A stretch of 11,895 nt of DNA from an uncultured Collinsella sp. GTDB taxonomy: Bacteria > Actinomycetota > Coriobacteriia > Coriobacteriales > Coriobacteriaceae. Below the pieces are notes generated by a model, which ran no database searches, was not told the origin of the DNA, and was given only the letters and a program-made list of their open reading frames with translations. The stretch spans positions 1 through 11,895 of the forward strand of contig CATVQO010000036.1 of NCBI GenBank assembly GCA_958346165.1. The letters are read 5' to 3'. Positions 1 through 5,878 of the stretch are shown here, one piece after another. A program made the position numbers and the translations under genes. How positions within the stretch are numbered: the first letter of the stretch is position 1; each line of letters starts with the position of its first letter.

Positions 1-38
1 AAACAAAAAACCGGTTGGAATGGGAATTCCAACCGGTT
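1..38 (-). terminator. Intrinsic terminator after the first gtrA gene
   Basis: A perfect 13-bp inverted repeat (arms 9-21 and 26-38) encloses a 4-nt loop. Read on the minus strand, the hairpin is followed directly by a run of T (complement of the A-rich bases 1-10, broken by one C). It lies 27 bases past the stop codon of the minus-strand gtrA gene at 65-472. This is the classic form of a Rho-independent terminator and probably ends the fbp-gtrA-gtrA direction of transcription. The plus strand lacks a T-tract after the stem, so termination in that direction is less likely. Confidence 0.85.
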
Positions 39-64
39 ATACATTCAAGCAAATAGTGAATCGA

Positions 65-472
65 CTATGACCGTGCGCCCTCGAGGAAGAAGCGGCGGCT
101 GAAGTAGTTGTACCAGGTGACGAGGAACGTGGCGATGGCCTTCATGGCCTGGTAGCCGATGCTCAAAAACGTGACGCCCACAAACATGTACAGGTCGTTG
201 AGGCCCAGGCCGATCACCGACAGGATGGTGAAGATCGTGAACTCGCGCTTGCGGCTCATGCCTTCGCGGTGGTCGAACACGTACTTCATGCTGAGCCAGT
301 AGTTGACCACGACGGACGTGATAAACGAAACCGTGGTGCTCATCAAAAAGTCGAGGTGGAACAGCTCGACGAGCGCAATGAGCATGCCCCAGTCGATGCC
401 AAAGGAGATAAGACCCACGACAGCAAACTTGAGGAACTGCTTGGTATGAGGTTGTGCCAGCGCCTTGCGCAC
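65..472 (-). CDS. GtrA-family membrane protein (first of two tandem paralogues)
   Basis: This is a 135-aa integral membrane protein of the GtrA/DPMS (PF04138-like) family. Family members are small four-helix proteins thought to help move or flip polyprenyl-phosphate-linked sugars during cell-surface glycan modification. Four hydrophobic segments are visible at about residues 15-35, 40-60, 78-98 and 105-125. The family hallmarks are a basic N-terminus, a Phe-x-x-VG stretch in helix 1 and the SMKYVF stretch after helix 2. The start is a GTG at 472: there is no in-frame ATG, GTG or TTG between it and the upstream in-frame TAA, and only a weak GGA-type ribosome site. It aligns without gaps to the neighbour at 692-1087 at roughly 45-50% identity by eye, and both end in FLEG plus a few residues. 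No GtrB-like glycosyltransferase is in view, so the substrate is unknown. The family call is firm; the role is inferred. Confidence 0.85.
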   Translation of the reverse strand: MRKALAQPHTKQFLKFAVVGLISFGIDWGMLIALVELFHLDFLMSTTVSFITSVVVNYWLSMKYVFDHREGMSRKREFTIFTILSVIGLGLNDLYMFVGVTFLSIGYQAMKAIATFLVTWYNYFSRRFFLEGARS

Positions 473-625
473 GTAATCACATCCAATGCGTTGATGAATC
501 GAGCAGAGGATACTTTAGAGCTTTTACAAGGGAAACGTAAGGTCTTTGCCAAGAACTATATGAACTCGCCAAATTTTCAAGAGCTAATCCGCAAACGTTG
601 AAAATTTGCCCGTAAACGAGCGACA

Positions 626-665
626 CCCACGGACGATACTGCGCTGAGTGCGCGTCGTTCGTGGG
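626..665. repeat. Imperfect hairpin between the two gtrA genes
   Basis: Arms 626-636 and 655-665 pair over 11 positions, with one G-T wobble when read as plus-strand RNA (a C-A mismatch on the minus strand). An inner GCGC/GCGC pair (641-644 with 650-653) closes a 5-nt loop. It sits in the 219-bp gap between the two minus-strand gtrA genes, 27 bases past the stop of the upstream one. There is no T-tract after it on the minus strand, so it is a poor intrinsic terminator. It may instead stabilise a 3' end. The rest of the gap (473-625) shows nothing clear apart from a weak -10-like TATAGT on the minus strand at 555-560. Confidence 0.4.
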
Positions 666-691
666 CGCCGTAATGCTGCAGGGGTTTCGAG

Positions 692-1087
692 CTATTTTGT
701 CTCGTCGCCCTCCAGGAAGATCTTTCGGGTCACAAAGTTGTAGACCATGACAAGCGCGGTGGCGCAAATCTTGGCGATATTGGCCTCGAGCCCCAGGCCG
801 GCGTTGAGCGCCAGCACGATGCCGTCGTTGAGCGCCAAGCCGATCACGGACAGCACGACAAAGATGATGAACTCGCGGTGGCGGCTCATGCCCTCCTTGT
901 GCGCAAACACGTACTTCATGCTCGCGACGTAGTTAAAGATGAGCGAGACGATAAAGCCGCTGGTATTGGCGATCAGGATATTGAGGCCCAAACCGTAGTG
1001 GAGCAGATTCATGATGCCAAAGTCGATGATCGTGGCGACGACGCCGACGACGCCAAACTTCATGATCTGCGCAAGGAGCTTTTGCAT
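692..1087 (-). CDS. GtrA-family membrane protein (second tandem paralogue)
   Basis: This is a 131-aa, four-helix GtrA-family protein, probably involved in membrane translocation of lipid-linked sugars. Hydrophobic segments lie at about residues 8-30, 36-56, 72-92 and 98-118. The SMKYVF and GMSR-x-REF stretches match its neighbour at 65-472, as does the C-terminal IFLEG. The reading frame is open back to a TTG at 1150. I chose the ATG at 1087 because AAGGCAGG precedes it, because it gives the same M-K-LAQ-like N-terminus as the paralogue, and because the extra 21 residues do not look like family sequence. The gene starts 78 bases after the fbp stop on the same strand, so read-through from fbp is plausible. 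The duplicated pair suggests two partners or substrates, but no glycosyltransferase is in the window to say which. Confidence 0.83.
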   Translation of the reverse strand: MQKLLAQIMKFGVVGVVATIIDFGIMNLLHYGLGLNILIANTSGFIVSLIFNYVASMKYVFAHKEGMSRHREFIIFVVLSVIGLALNDGIVLALNAGLGLEANIAKICATALVMVYNFVTRKIFLEGDETK

Positions 1088-1151
1088 GGTACCTGCCTTA
1101 GAGTGGCGCCGGAGCGCCGCGGGGATGACAAACTCAGCAAGTTTAGCCAAT

Positions 1152-1165
1152 CCCCGCAGGCGGGG
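1152..1165 (-). other. Short GC hairpin just past the fbp stop codon
   Basis: CCCCGC (1152-1157) pairs perfectly with GCGGGG (1160-1165) around two bases, in practice a 5-bp stem with a 4-nt loop. It lies immediately after the fbp stop on the minus strand and before gtrA. There is no T-tract, so it may only slow polymerase or protect the fbp 3' end rather than terminate fully. Confidence 0.35.
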
Positions 1166-3082
1166 CTAGGCGCGCTCCTCGATAGCACCGTTTCTATATG
1201 CATCGAGCAGCTGGCGTAGGTCCTGGATTTGGCTGCGGATCTTGGCGCCAGTGTCGGTATCGCTGACCATGCGGCGGCGGTCGGCCTCGTCAAAGCGGTT
1301 GGTCTCGCTTTCGATGTCCACGTTGCGGGTGAGCGCCTCGGCAACCGTCGTAAAGGCCCGGTGCGACTTAAGACGGCATCCGCGCGAGCTCGAGATAAGC
1401 GTGTAGCCGGCGATGCCCGTCTTGGGATGGTAGGCGCGACAGAAGCCGCCGTCGATGACCAACAGCTTGCCGTTGGCGCGGATGGGCTGCTCGCCCTTGG
1501 TAGTCTTGACGGGCGTATGACCGTTGATGATGTGGCCGGTCGGCGAACATGCCATGGGTGCGACGCCGAACTCGCGCATGATGTCGTCGCAGAGCGAGGG
1601 CGACTTGGTAAGCGTAAAGTATGGGTCCATCGGCTCGGCCCAGGTGCTCTTATCGGCGATATAGGCACGCTCAAAGGTACGCACCAGGCGTCCGCTCGCG
1701 GGTGAGTTAAAGCCGATCCACAGGTACCACATCCAGTCGAGGGCGTCGCGGTCGCCCACGCGCCAGGCGCGGCGGGCGATGCGGTCGCAAAAATCGAGAT
1801 AATCGCGACCGGCGTGCCAGGTACCCAGGCAGTTCATGCTGCTAAAGGTACCATCCTCGTTGAGCGGCACACAGCCATGGAAGAGCAGATTGCCGTTGGC
1901 GACCTTATACATGGAGCCGTGGGTATAGAGGAAATCGATGTGGCGATGCAAGTGATCGGCGGTGACAAACTCGGACACGAGTTTGTCGATGATGTGCTGC
2001 TCCTCGGGCGTGAGCGTGTAGGGGTCCGCCGGATCGACGGTGGGGAAGTCGTTGGTCGTGAGCGGCCACACGCTGCCGTCGGTGAGCGTGACCGTGCCGG
2101 TGCCGTGGTTGATCTTGTCGAGTAGCAGGCGGTCGGTCATGTCGAACTCGGGGTGGCGCTGGATAATCTGGCCCTCGAGCTTAAAGAGCAGCACGTTGAT
2201 GGCTTTGATCAGCGGGCTTATCGGCTCGCCGGCGGTATAAGTGGCGTCGGCGAAGGCGACAAGCTCGCGCAGCGAGATACCGTAGTCGTTCTCGAGAATC
2301 TCGTAGTTGTCGTAGCGCAGGTTGTTGCGCAGCACCGTGGCGATGCAGGCGGGCTCACCGGCCGCAGCGCCCATCCACAGCAGATCGTGGTTACCCCACT
2401 GAATATCGAGCGAATGATAGGTGAGCAGGCGGTCCATAATCTTGGCCGCACCGCCGCCACGGTCGAAGATGTCGCCCACCAAGTGCAGGTGGTCGACGGC
2501 GAGGCGCTTGATGAGCGAGGCAAGCGACTCGATAAAGTCATCGGCGCTGGCGGTCTCTAGGATGGACTCCACGATGCGCTCGTGATAGCGCACGCGGTAG
2601 TTGTTCTCATCCGGATGCGTGTGCAGCAGCTCGTCGATGATGTAGGCGTAATCGCGCGGGATGGCCTTACGCACCTTGGAGCGCGTATAGCGGCTCGAAA
2701 GCGAGCGGGCAACCACAATGAGCTGGTCGAGCATGGTCTTGTACCAGGTGGGGGAGTCCTCGCGCCGGCTGCGGACAAGATCGATCTTCTCGCGCGGATA
2801 GTAGATGAGCGTGCACAGCTCGCCCTTTTCGTCAAAGGAGAGCGTGTCGCCAAAGATCTCGTCGACATGCTCGCGTACGACGCCCGAGCAGTTGTTGAGG
2901 ATGTGCATAAAGGCTTCGTACTCGCCATGCACATCGCTCATAAAATGCTCGGTGCCCTTGGGCAGGTTGAGAATGGCCGACAGATTGATAATCTCGGTAA
3001 ACGCGGATTGCTCGGTGGGAAATTGTCTCGACAGCAGACGCAGATACTTAAAGTCTTGCGGGTTGCGATCGAATGCGACCAT
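1166..3082 (-). CDS. fbp: Class III fructose-1,6-bisphosphatase
   Basis: This cytosolic enzyme removes the 1-phosphate from fructose-1,6-bisphosphate, the committed step of gluconeogenesis. It is 638 aa long, close to the ~640-670 aa usual for the Bacillus-type class III family (FBPase_2). The metallophosphoesterase motifs are in order: DVHG at 50-53, GDIFDRG at 203-209, GNHD at 230-233, HG at 402-403 and NGHTP at 520-524. The N-terminal block TEIINLSAILNLPKGTEHF is the family's conserved entry to the catalytic core. The frame stays open to an ATG at 3355, but the ATG at 3082 has a good GGAAGG ribosome site and begins at the expected family position. The extra 91 residues are therefore probably untranslated. 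The gene is divergent from degV and followed by two gtrA genes. The long leader carries an inverted repeat (3110-3139) that may be regulatory. The identification is secure. Confidence 0.97.
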   Translation of the reverse strand: MVAFDRNPQDFKYLRLLSRQFPTEQSAFTEIINLSAILNLPKGTEHFMSDVHGEYEAFMHILNNCSGVVREHVDEIFGDTLSFDEKGELCTLIYYPREKIDLVRSRREDSPTWYKTMLDQLIVVARSLSSRYTRSKVRKAIPRDYAYIIDELLHTHPDENNYRVRYHERIVESILETASADDFIESLASLIKRLAVDHLHLVGDIFDRGGGAAKIMDRLLTYHSLDIQWGNHDLLWMGAAAGEPACIATVLRNNLRYDNYEILENDYGISLRELVAFADATYTAGEPISPLIKAINVLLFKLEGQIIQRHPEFDMTDRLLLDKINHGTGTVTLTDGSVWPLTTNDFPTVDPADPYTLTPEEQHIIDKLVSEFVTADHLHRHIDFLYTHGSMYKVANGNLLFHGCVPLNEDGTFSSMNCLGTWHAGRDYLDFCDRIARRAWRVGDRDALDWMWYLWIGFNSPASGRLVRTFERAYIADKSTWAEPMDPYFTLTKSPSLCDDIMREFGVAPMACSPTGHIINGHTPVKTTKGEQPIRANGKLLVIDGGFCRAYHPKTGIAGYTLISSSRGCRLKSHRAFTTVAEALTRNVDIESETNRFDEADRRRMVSDTDTGAKIRSQIQDLRQLLDAYRNGAIEERA

Positions 3083-3088
3083 GAAGCA

Positions 3089-3094
3089 CCTTCC
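3089..3094 (-). promoter_or_regulatory. Ribosome binding site fixing the fbp start
   Basis: GGAAGG on the minus strand ends 6 bases before the ATG at 3082. It is the main reason for choosing this start over the ATG at 3355, and it agrees with the family's N-terminus. Confidence 0.75.
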
Positions 3095-3109
3095 GATGTT
3101 GTTGGTAAA

Positions 3110-3139
3110 ACTGACAAACAGCGTCAAACGTTTATCAGT
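3110..3139 (-). promoter_or_regulatory. Imperfect inverted repeat in the fbp leader
   Basis: Arms 3110-3119 and 3130-3139 are separated by 10 bases. On the fbp (minus) strand they read ACTGATAAAC and GTTTGTCAGT, so all ten positions pair in RNA if one U-G wobble is allowed; on the plus strand that position is a mismatch. The element ends 28 bases upstream of the fbp start. It could be an mRNA hairpin, because pairing is better on the transcript strand and UUUU follows the stem, or an operator with half-sites 20 bp apart. Its function is inferred only from position and symmetry. Confidence 0.45.
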
Positions 3140-3388
3140 ATGCGCCGCTTTTGTTTCGAATGGGGATGGGAGGTCGAATTGTTGGCCGAACGGTTTGGTA
3201 AATCGATTTAGTTGAGGTAGATATGGCGGTTGAGTGGAGACGCAGGGTCGTTTTTGCAGACGCATGCCTCCGGGATCGATAGAGATGATGACGGTAAAGA
3301 TGTTCACTATCTTTGGTTCAATTTGGTAAATAGTGGACATTTGTACCGTATTCACGCTTGCTGTGCATTAATTTACGCAGAAATGAGT

Positions 3389-3394
3389 AAGGAG
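3389..3394 (+). promoter_or_regulatory. Ribosome binding site fixing the degV start
   Basis: AAGGAG lies 6 bases upstream of the ATG at 3401. The frame is open back to 3230 without another ribosome site, and DegV proteins begin at about this position, so the site decides the start. Confidence 0.85.
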
Positions 3395-3400
3395 CCTCAT

Positions 3401-4291
3401 ATGAGTGATTTTGTCCTGACCTGTGAATCCGCCGCCGATCGAACCCGTGAGTTCTTTGCGTCGCGCAATATTTCTGTCGTGTGTTTTCATTACGAGATCG
3501 ACGATGTTGTCTATACGGACGATCTGTATCAGTCGATTACGCCGGACGAGTTTTTTGCCCAGATTGCCGCGGGCGCCATGCCCAAGACGTCTCAGGTGAG
3601 CGTAGGTGAGTACGAGGAGTTTTGGGAGCCGTTTGTTGCCGAGGGCAAAGACGTGCTGCACCTGGCGTTGTCGTCGGGTATTTCGGGCACGTATGGATCG
3701 GCCTGCGTTGCGGCGCAGATGCTCGCGGATCGCTATCCCCAGGGCGGCAAGGTGCGCGTCATCGATTCGCTGGCTGCGTCTTCGGGCTTTGGCCTGCTGG
3801 TGGAGTGTGCCGCCGACGTTCGCGATAGCGGCGCTTCGCTTGACGAGACGGCCGCTTGGATTGAGGAGCATAAACTCAACCTTCACCACTGGTTCTTCTC
3901 GACCGATCTGTCGAGCTACCTGCGCGGCGGTCGCATTTCGGCCGCGAGCGCGATCATCGGCACGGCGCTCAAGATTTGCCCGCTTATGACGGTCGATTGC
4001 GAAGGTGAGCTGGCGCCGCGTGAGAAGATTCGCACCAAGAAGCGCGCGATCTCCGAGATGGCCAAGACCGTGATGGCGCATGTGCAGGACGGTGCGAACT
4101 ATTCGGGCAAGTGCATCATGTCGCACTCGGCGTGCCGCGGGGACGCCGAGGCCGTTGCGGCACTGATAGAGGAACAGGTTCCGCAGCTTAAAGGTAAGAT
4201 TGAGATCAATAGCATCGGTGCTCTGATTGGCTCGCATACCGGCCCTGGCACGGTGGCCGTCTTCTTTATGGGCGACAAGCGCGTGGACTAA
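3401..4291 (+). CDS. DegV-family (FakB-like) fatty-acid-binding protein
   Basis: This is a 296-aa cytosolic protein. DegV proteins bind a single fatty acid. Characterised members (FakB) present it to the kinase FakA, which makes acyl-phosphate for phospholipid synthesis from exogenous fatty acids. Family landmarks are present: TSQVS at 63-67 and the glycine/serine loop SSGISGTYGSA at 91-101, which contact the carboxylate; RVIDS at 119-123; RGGRIS at 175-180; and GSHTGPGTVAVFF at 277-289 near the C-terminus. Length and motif order match the family. The start at 3401 is fixed by a strong AAGGAG. The gene stands alone, divergent from fbp and convergent with the 4400-5491 gene, and no fakA-like kinase gene is in view. 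The family is certain; that it works with a fatty-acid kinase here is inferred. Confidence 0.93.
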   Translation: MSDFVLTCESAADRTREFFASRNISVVCFHYEIDDVVYTDDLYQSITPDEFFAQIAAGAMPKTSQVSVGEYEEFWEPFVAEGKDVLHLALSSGISGTYGSACVAAQMLADRYPQGGKVRVIDSLAASSGFGLLVECAADVRDSGASLDETAAWIEEHKLNLHHWFFSTDLSSYLRGGRISAASAIIGTALKICPLMTVDCEGELAPREKIRTKKRAISEMAKTVMAHVQDGANYSGKCIMSHSACRGDAEAVAALIEEQVPQLKGKIEINSIGALIGSHTGPGTVAVFFMGDKRVD

Positions 4292-4352
4292 TGTTCGTGG
4301 GTTGACTGACGGTTTTAACGGCTGCGCCTGTCCCTCCTGATATTTGATAACA

Positions 4353-4389
4353 GAAAAAGGCCCGTCCCGTTGTTTGCGGGACGGGCCTT
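4353..4389 (-). terminator. Intrinsic terminator for the 4400-5491 gene
   Basis: A perfect 13-bp GC-rich stem (arms 4357-4369 and 4377-4389) has a 7-nt loop. It is followed on the minus strand by TTTTT (complement of 4354-4358, the last two T pairing at the stem base). It begins 10 bases past the TAG of the minus-strand gene. The hairpin also follows degV by about 65 bases, so it may stop plus-strand transcription weakly, but there is no T-tract on that side. Confidence 0.9.
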
Positions 4390-4399
4390 GCTGTTGCGG

Positions 4400-5491
4400 C
4401 TAGCGTTTCTTTCCGCGGAAGAAAAAGCCGTGCAGCGAGGGCTTGAGTCCGCGGTTGGCGCGACGTTCCTCGATATGATCGTGGATCGAAGCGACGCGTT
4501 CGATGACTTCGTCGGGGATCGGCACATCGGGATTCATGTTCTCGACCTGGCTGACCTCGGCGGCGGCGACCTGGTCGATAATGGGCACATCGTCGCGCGA
4601 GATGACGGGCGTGGCGTCTTCCTTCATCTTGCGATAGCGCTGCATCATGTCGGTCTGAAGCTGCTGGGCCGAAGGCGGCGTCCAGATGATGGCATTGGCG
4701 CCGGCAGCGATGGTCTCACGGATGCTCTCGGGCGTCTTGCCGCCCGGTGCGATGAGCGGCAGGTTGGGATAGTGCTCGCGCAGTTCACGCAGGACCTGCG
4801 GCGTGTTCTTGCCGGCCGCGATGTTGAGGATCTTGGCTCCGGCGCGCACCTTGGCGTGAGCATCGTCGTCGCAGCGAACGACCGTGGCGATGACGGGGAT
4901 GTCGGCGATGTTGGTGATGTGCTCGACCATCTCGGCGGTAGCGGGGGAATTGACCACGCAGCCCGCCGCGCCCTGCATCTCGGAGACGGCCGCCATCTGC
5001 ACGGAGCGCTTACCGGTGGTGGTGCCGCCGCCAACGCCCACAAAGACCGGGCACTCGGCAACGGTCAGCAACGCCTGCGTAATGGCGGGCTGCGGCGTGA
5101 AGGGGTAGACGGCAAACACGGCGTCGGCATTGGAGTTGCGGATGACCGCCACGTCGGTGGTGTAGATGAGCGATTTGATGCGGCGTCCAAAGAGCGTAAA
5201 GCCGCTGGCCTCCTCGATCTCATTGGGCATACGGAGGGCTGCCTTGCGCAGACGCCCGTCGATGGGCAGCGGCTCCATGGGCAAGAGGCCGTTGGGAGTT
5301 ACGGCCACCTGGGGCTCGGTAAATTCGTCTGCAAGCTCAACCTCGGAGAAGTCGACCGAGGCGACGATGTCCTCGTGAACCTCGGCGGGAACATCGATGG
5401 GGGCTTGGTCGTTCGTCGCGGCAGGCGTCTCGAAGGAGCTGGTGCCGACAAAGGCGTCGACGCGCTCGTTCAAATCGTTGAGAGAATCCAT
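4400..5491 (-). CDS. Conserved TIM-barrel-like protein of unknown function
   Basis: I do not recognise a characterised function for this 363-aa protein. I recall similar clostridial and coriobacterial proteins being labelled only 'hydrolase'. The core (about residues 76-295) alternates beta strands and helices with glycine-rich phosphate-site-like loops, as in HisA/IGPS/KDPG-aldolase barrels: FGRRIKSLIYTTDVAVIRN at 101-119, FVGVGGGTTTGKR at 150-162, AGAKILNIAAG at 217-227, LIAPGGKTPESI at 246-257 and AGANAIIWTPPS at 263-274. K106, K161, K220 and K252 are candidate reactive lysines. Residues 1-70 are acidic, low-complexity and probably disordered; 295-363 form a charged tail ending in basic residues. 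There is no signal peptide or membrane segment. The start at 5491 has only a weak GGA site, so an internal start near residue 72 cannot be excluded. It is a single-gene unit with its own candidate promoter (5522-5549) and terminator. That it is a real gene is near certain; the fold is inferred. Confidence 0.85.
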   Translation of the reverse strand: MDSLNDLNERVDAFVGTSSFETPAATNDQAPIDVPAEVHEDIVASVDFSEVELADEFTEPQVAVTPNGLLPMEPLPIDGRLRKAALRMPNEIEEASGFTLFGRRIKSLIYTTDVAVIRNSNADAVFAVYPFTPQPAITQALLTVAECPVFVGVGGGTTTGKRSVQMAAVSEMQGAAGCVVNSPATAEMVEHITNIADIPVIATVVRCDDDAHAKVRAGAKILNIAAGKNTPQVLRELREHYPNLPLIAPGGKTPESIRETIAAGANAIIWTPPSAQQLQTDMMQRYRKMKEDATPVISRDDVPIIDQVAAAEVSQVENMNPDVPIPDEVIERVASIHDHIEERRANRGLKPSLHGFFFRGKKR

Positions 5492-5521
5492 GGCGGTCCG
5501 TTTCTATGCTGTGCGGTCGGC

Positions 5522-5549
5522 AGTGTACGACCGGCGTTGCGAGTGCTAA
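5522..5549 (-). promoter_or_regulatory. Candidate promoter of the TIM-barrel gene with overlapping dyad
   Basis: On the minus strand TTAGCA (complement of 5544-5549) and TACACT (complement of 5522-5527) are 16 bp apart, each matching 4 of 6 consensus bases. This places the start about 25 bases upstream of the ATG at 5491. A perfect 6-bp dyad, CGGTCG (5514-5519) and CGACCG (5528-5533), brackets the -10 element, a position where a repressor could block polymerase. The prediction is by eye. Confidence 0.4.
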
Positions 5550-5643
5550 ATCGTTTGACGAGTTGATTTTTCCCCGCTGCGCCATCCGTTAGACTGAAGG
5601 GCTGGCGAACGTGAAGGAGCTGTGGTGGCGGGAATCGAGGTGC

Positions 5644-5649
5644 TATCTT
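5644..5649 (+). promoter_or_regulatory. Possible -10 element for the small membrane protein gene
   Basis: TATCTT lies about 35 bases upstream of the ATG at 5684, in the context GCTATCTTGA. That context resembles the GCTATCCTAA in front of the gene at 9325. No -35 box is evident. A second candidate, TAGACT at 5590-5595, could give a longer leader. Confidence 0.3.
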
Positions 5650-5683
5650 GAATGTCCCGTATACAAAAGAGAGGTGACGCGGT

Positions 5684-5854
5684 ATGGAATTCTCGGCAAT
5701 GTTGGGCTCGATTGGCCTATGCGTGGGCGCAATCGTTGCCGCCGCGGTCATCTACTTTGCGGTCACGGCCATTAAGGGCAAAAAGGCTGAGCGCAAGGAG
5801 CGCGAAGCGCTTGCGCGGCATAAGGACCAGCAGGACAGGCGCGCACGGCGATAG
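5684..5854 (+). CDS. Small single-pass membrane protein (56 aa), unknown function
   Basis: The ATG at 5684 is preceded by GAGGTG with 7-base spacing, and the frame runs 56 codons to a TAG. Residues 5-30 form one strongly hydrophobic helix; residues 31-56 are very basic and hydrophilic (many K, R, E and Q). The predicted topology is therefore N-terminus out or embedded and tail in the cytoplasm. The tail could form a short amphipathic helix. I recognise no family. Codon use fits its neighbours, with G/C-rich third positions. It converges on the RNA methyltransferase gene with only 24 bases between stops, and diverges from the TIM-barrel gene across 192 bases. The good ribosome site and clean helix-plus-tail design make it likely to be real despite its size. 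Confidence 0.65.
   Translation: MEFSAMLGSIGLCVGAIVAAAVIYFAVTAIKGKKAERKEREALARHKDQQDRRARR
5780..5816 (-). terminator. Weak candidate terminator of the metG-methyltransferase transcript
   Basis: GCGCAAG (5791-5797) and CTTGCGC (5810-5816) form a perfect 7-bp stem with a 12-nt loop. On the minus strand it is followed after 6 bases by TTTTT (complement of 5780-5784). It lies 63 bases past the methyltransferase stop but inside the convergent small-protein gene. The gap between stem and T-run is too long for a textbook terminator, and the symmetry may simply reflect Arg/Lys codons. Confidence 0.2.
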
Positions 5855-5878
5855 CTTGTTGAGTTTTGAATCCGTGCG

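Larger units (their letters stand above)
3083..3400. other. Divergent fbp-degV intergenic region
   Basis: This 318-bp non-coding stretch is clearly more AT-rich than its flanks. It contains the fbp ribosome site, an imperfect 10-bp inverted repeat (3110-3139), three exact copies of TTGGTAAA (3102-3109, 3195-3202, 3323-3330), a perfect 10-bp palindrome AAATCGATTT (3200-3209) and a smaller AAAGAT-N7-ATCTTT dyad (3296-3314). No convincing -35/-10 pair stands out on either strand, though both genes must be promoted from here. Open frames into this region from both genes lack ribosome sites and family similarity, so I treat them as non-coding. Confidence 0.6.

Noticed and set aside
477..767. 96-codon minus-strand frame between and overlapping the gtrA genes
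   Set aside because: It overlaps the 3' end of a clear gtrA gene in another frame, has no ribosome site, and matches nothing recognisable.
3083..3355. N-terminal extension of fbp by 91 residues
   Set aside because: The frame is open, but there is no ribosome site at 3355, the sequence is unlike class III FBPases, and the ATG at 3082 has a good site at the expected position.
3230..3400. N-terminal extension of degV by 57 residues
   Set aside because: It lacks a ribosome site and DegV similarity, and it would cover the divergent regulatory region. AAGGAG before 3401 marks the real start.
4370..5566. 398-codon plus-strand open frame opposite the TIM-barrel gene
   Set aside because: It mirrors the real gene in the frame that stays open because of G/C-rich third positions. 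It would run out of the terminator hairpin, its composition is low-complexity (G, D, H, R, V), and it matches no family.
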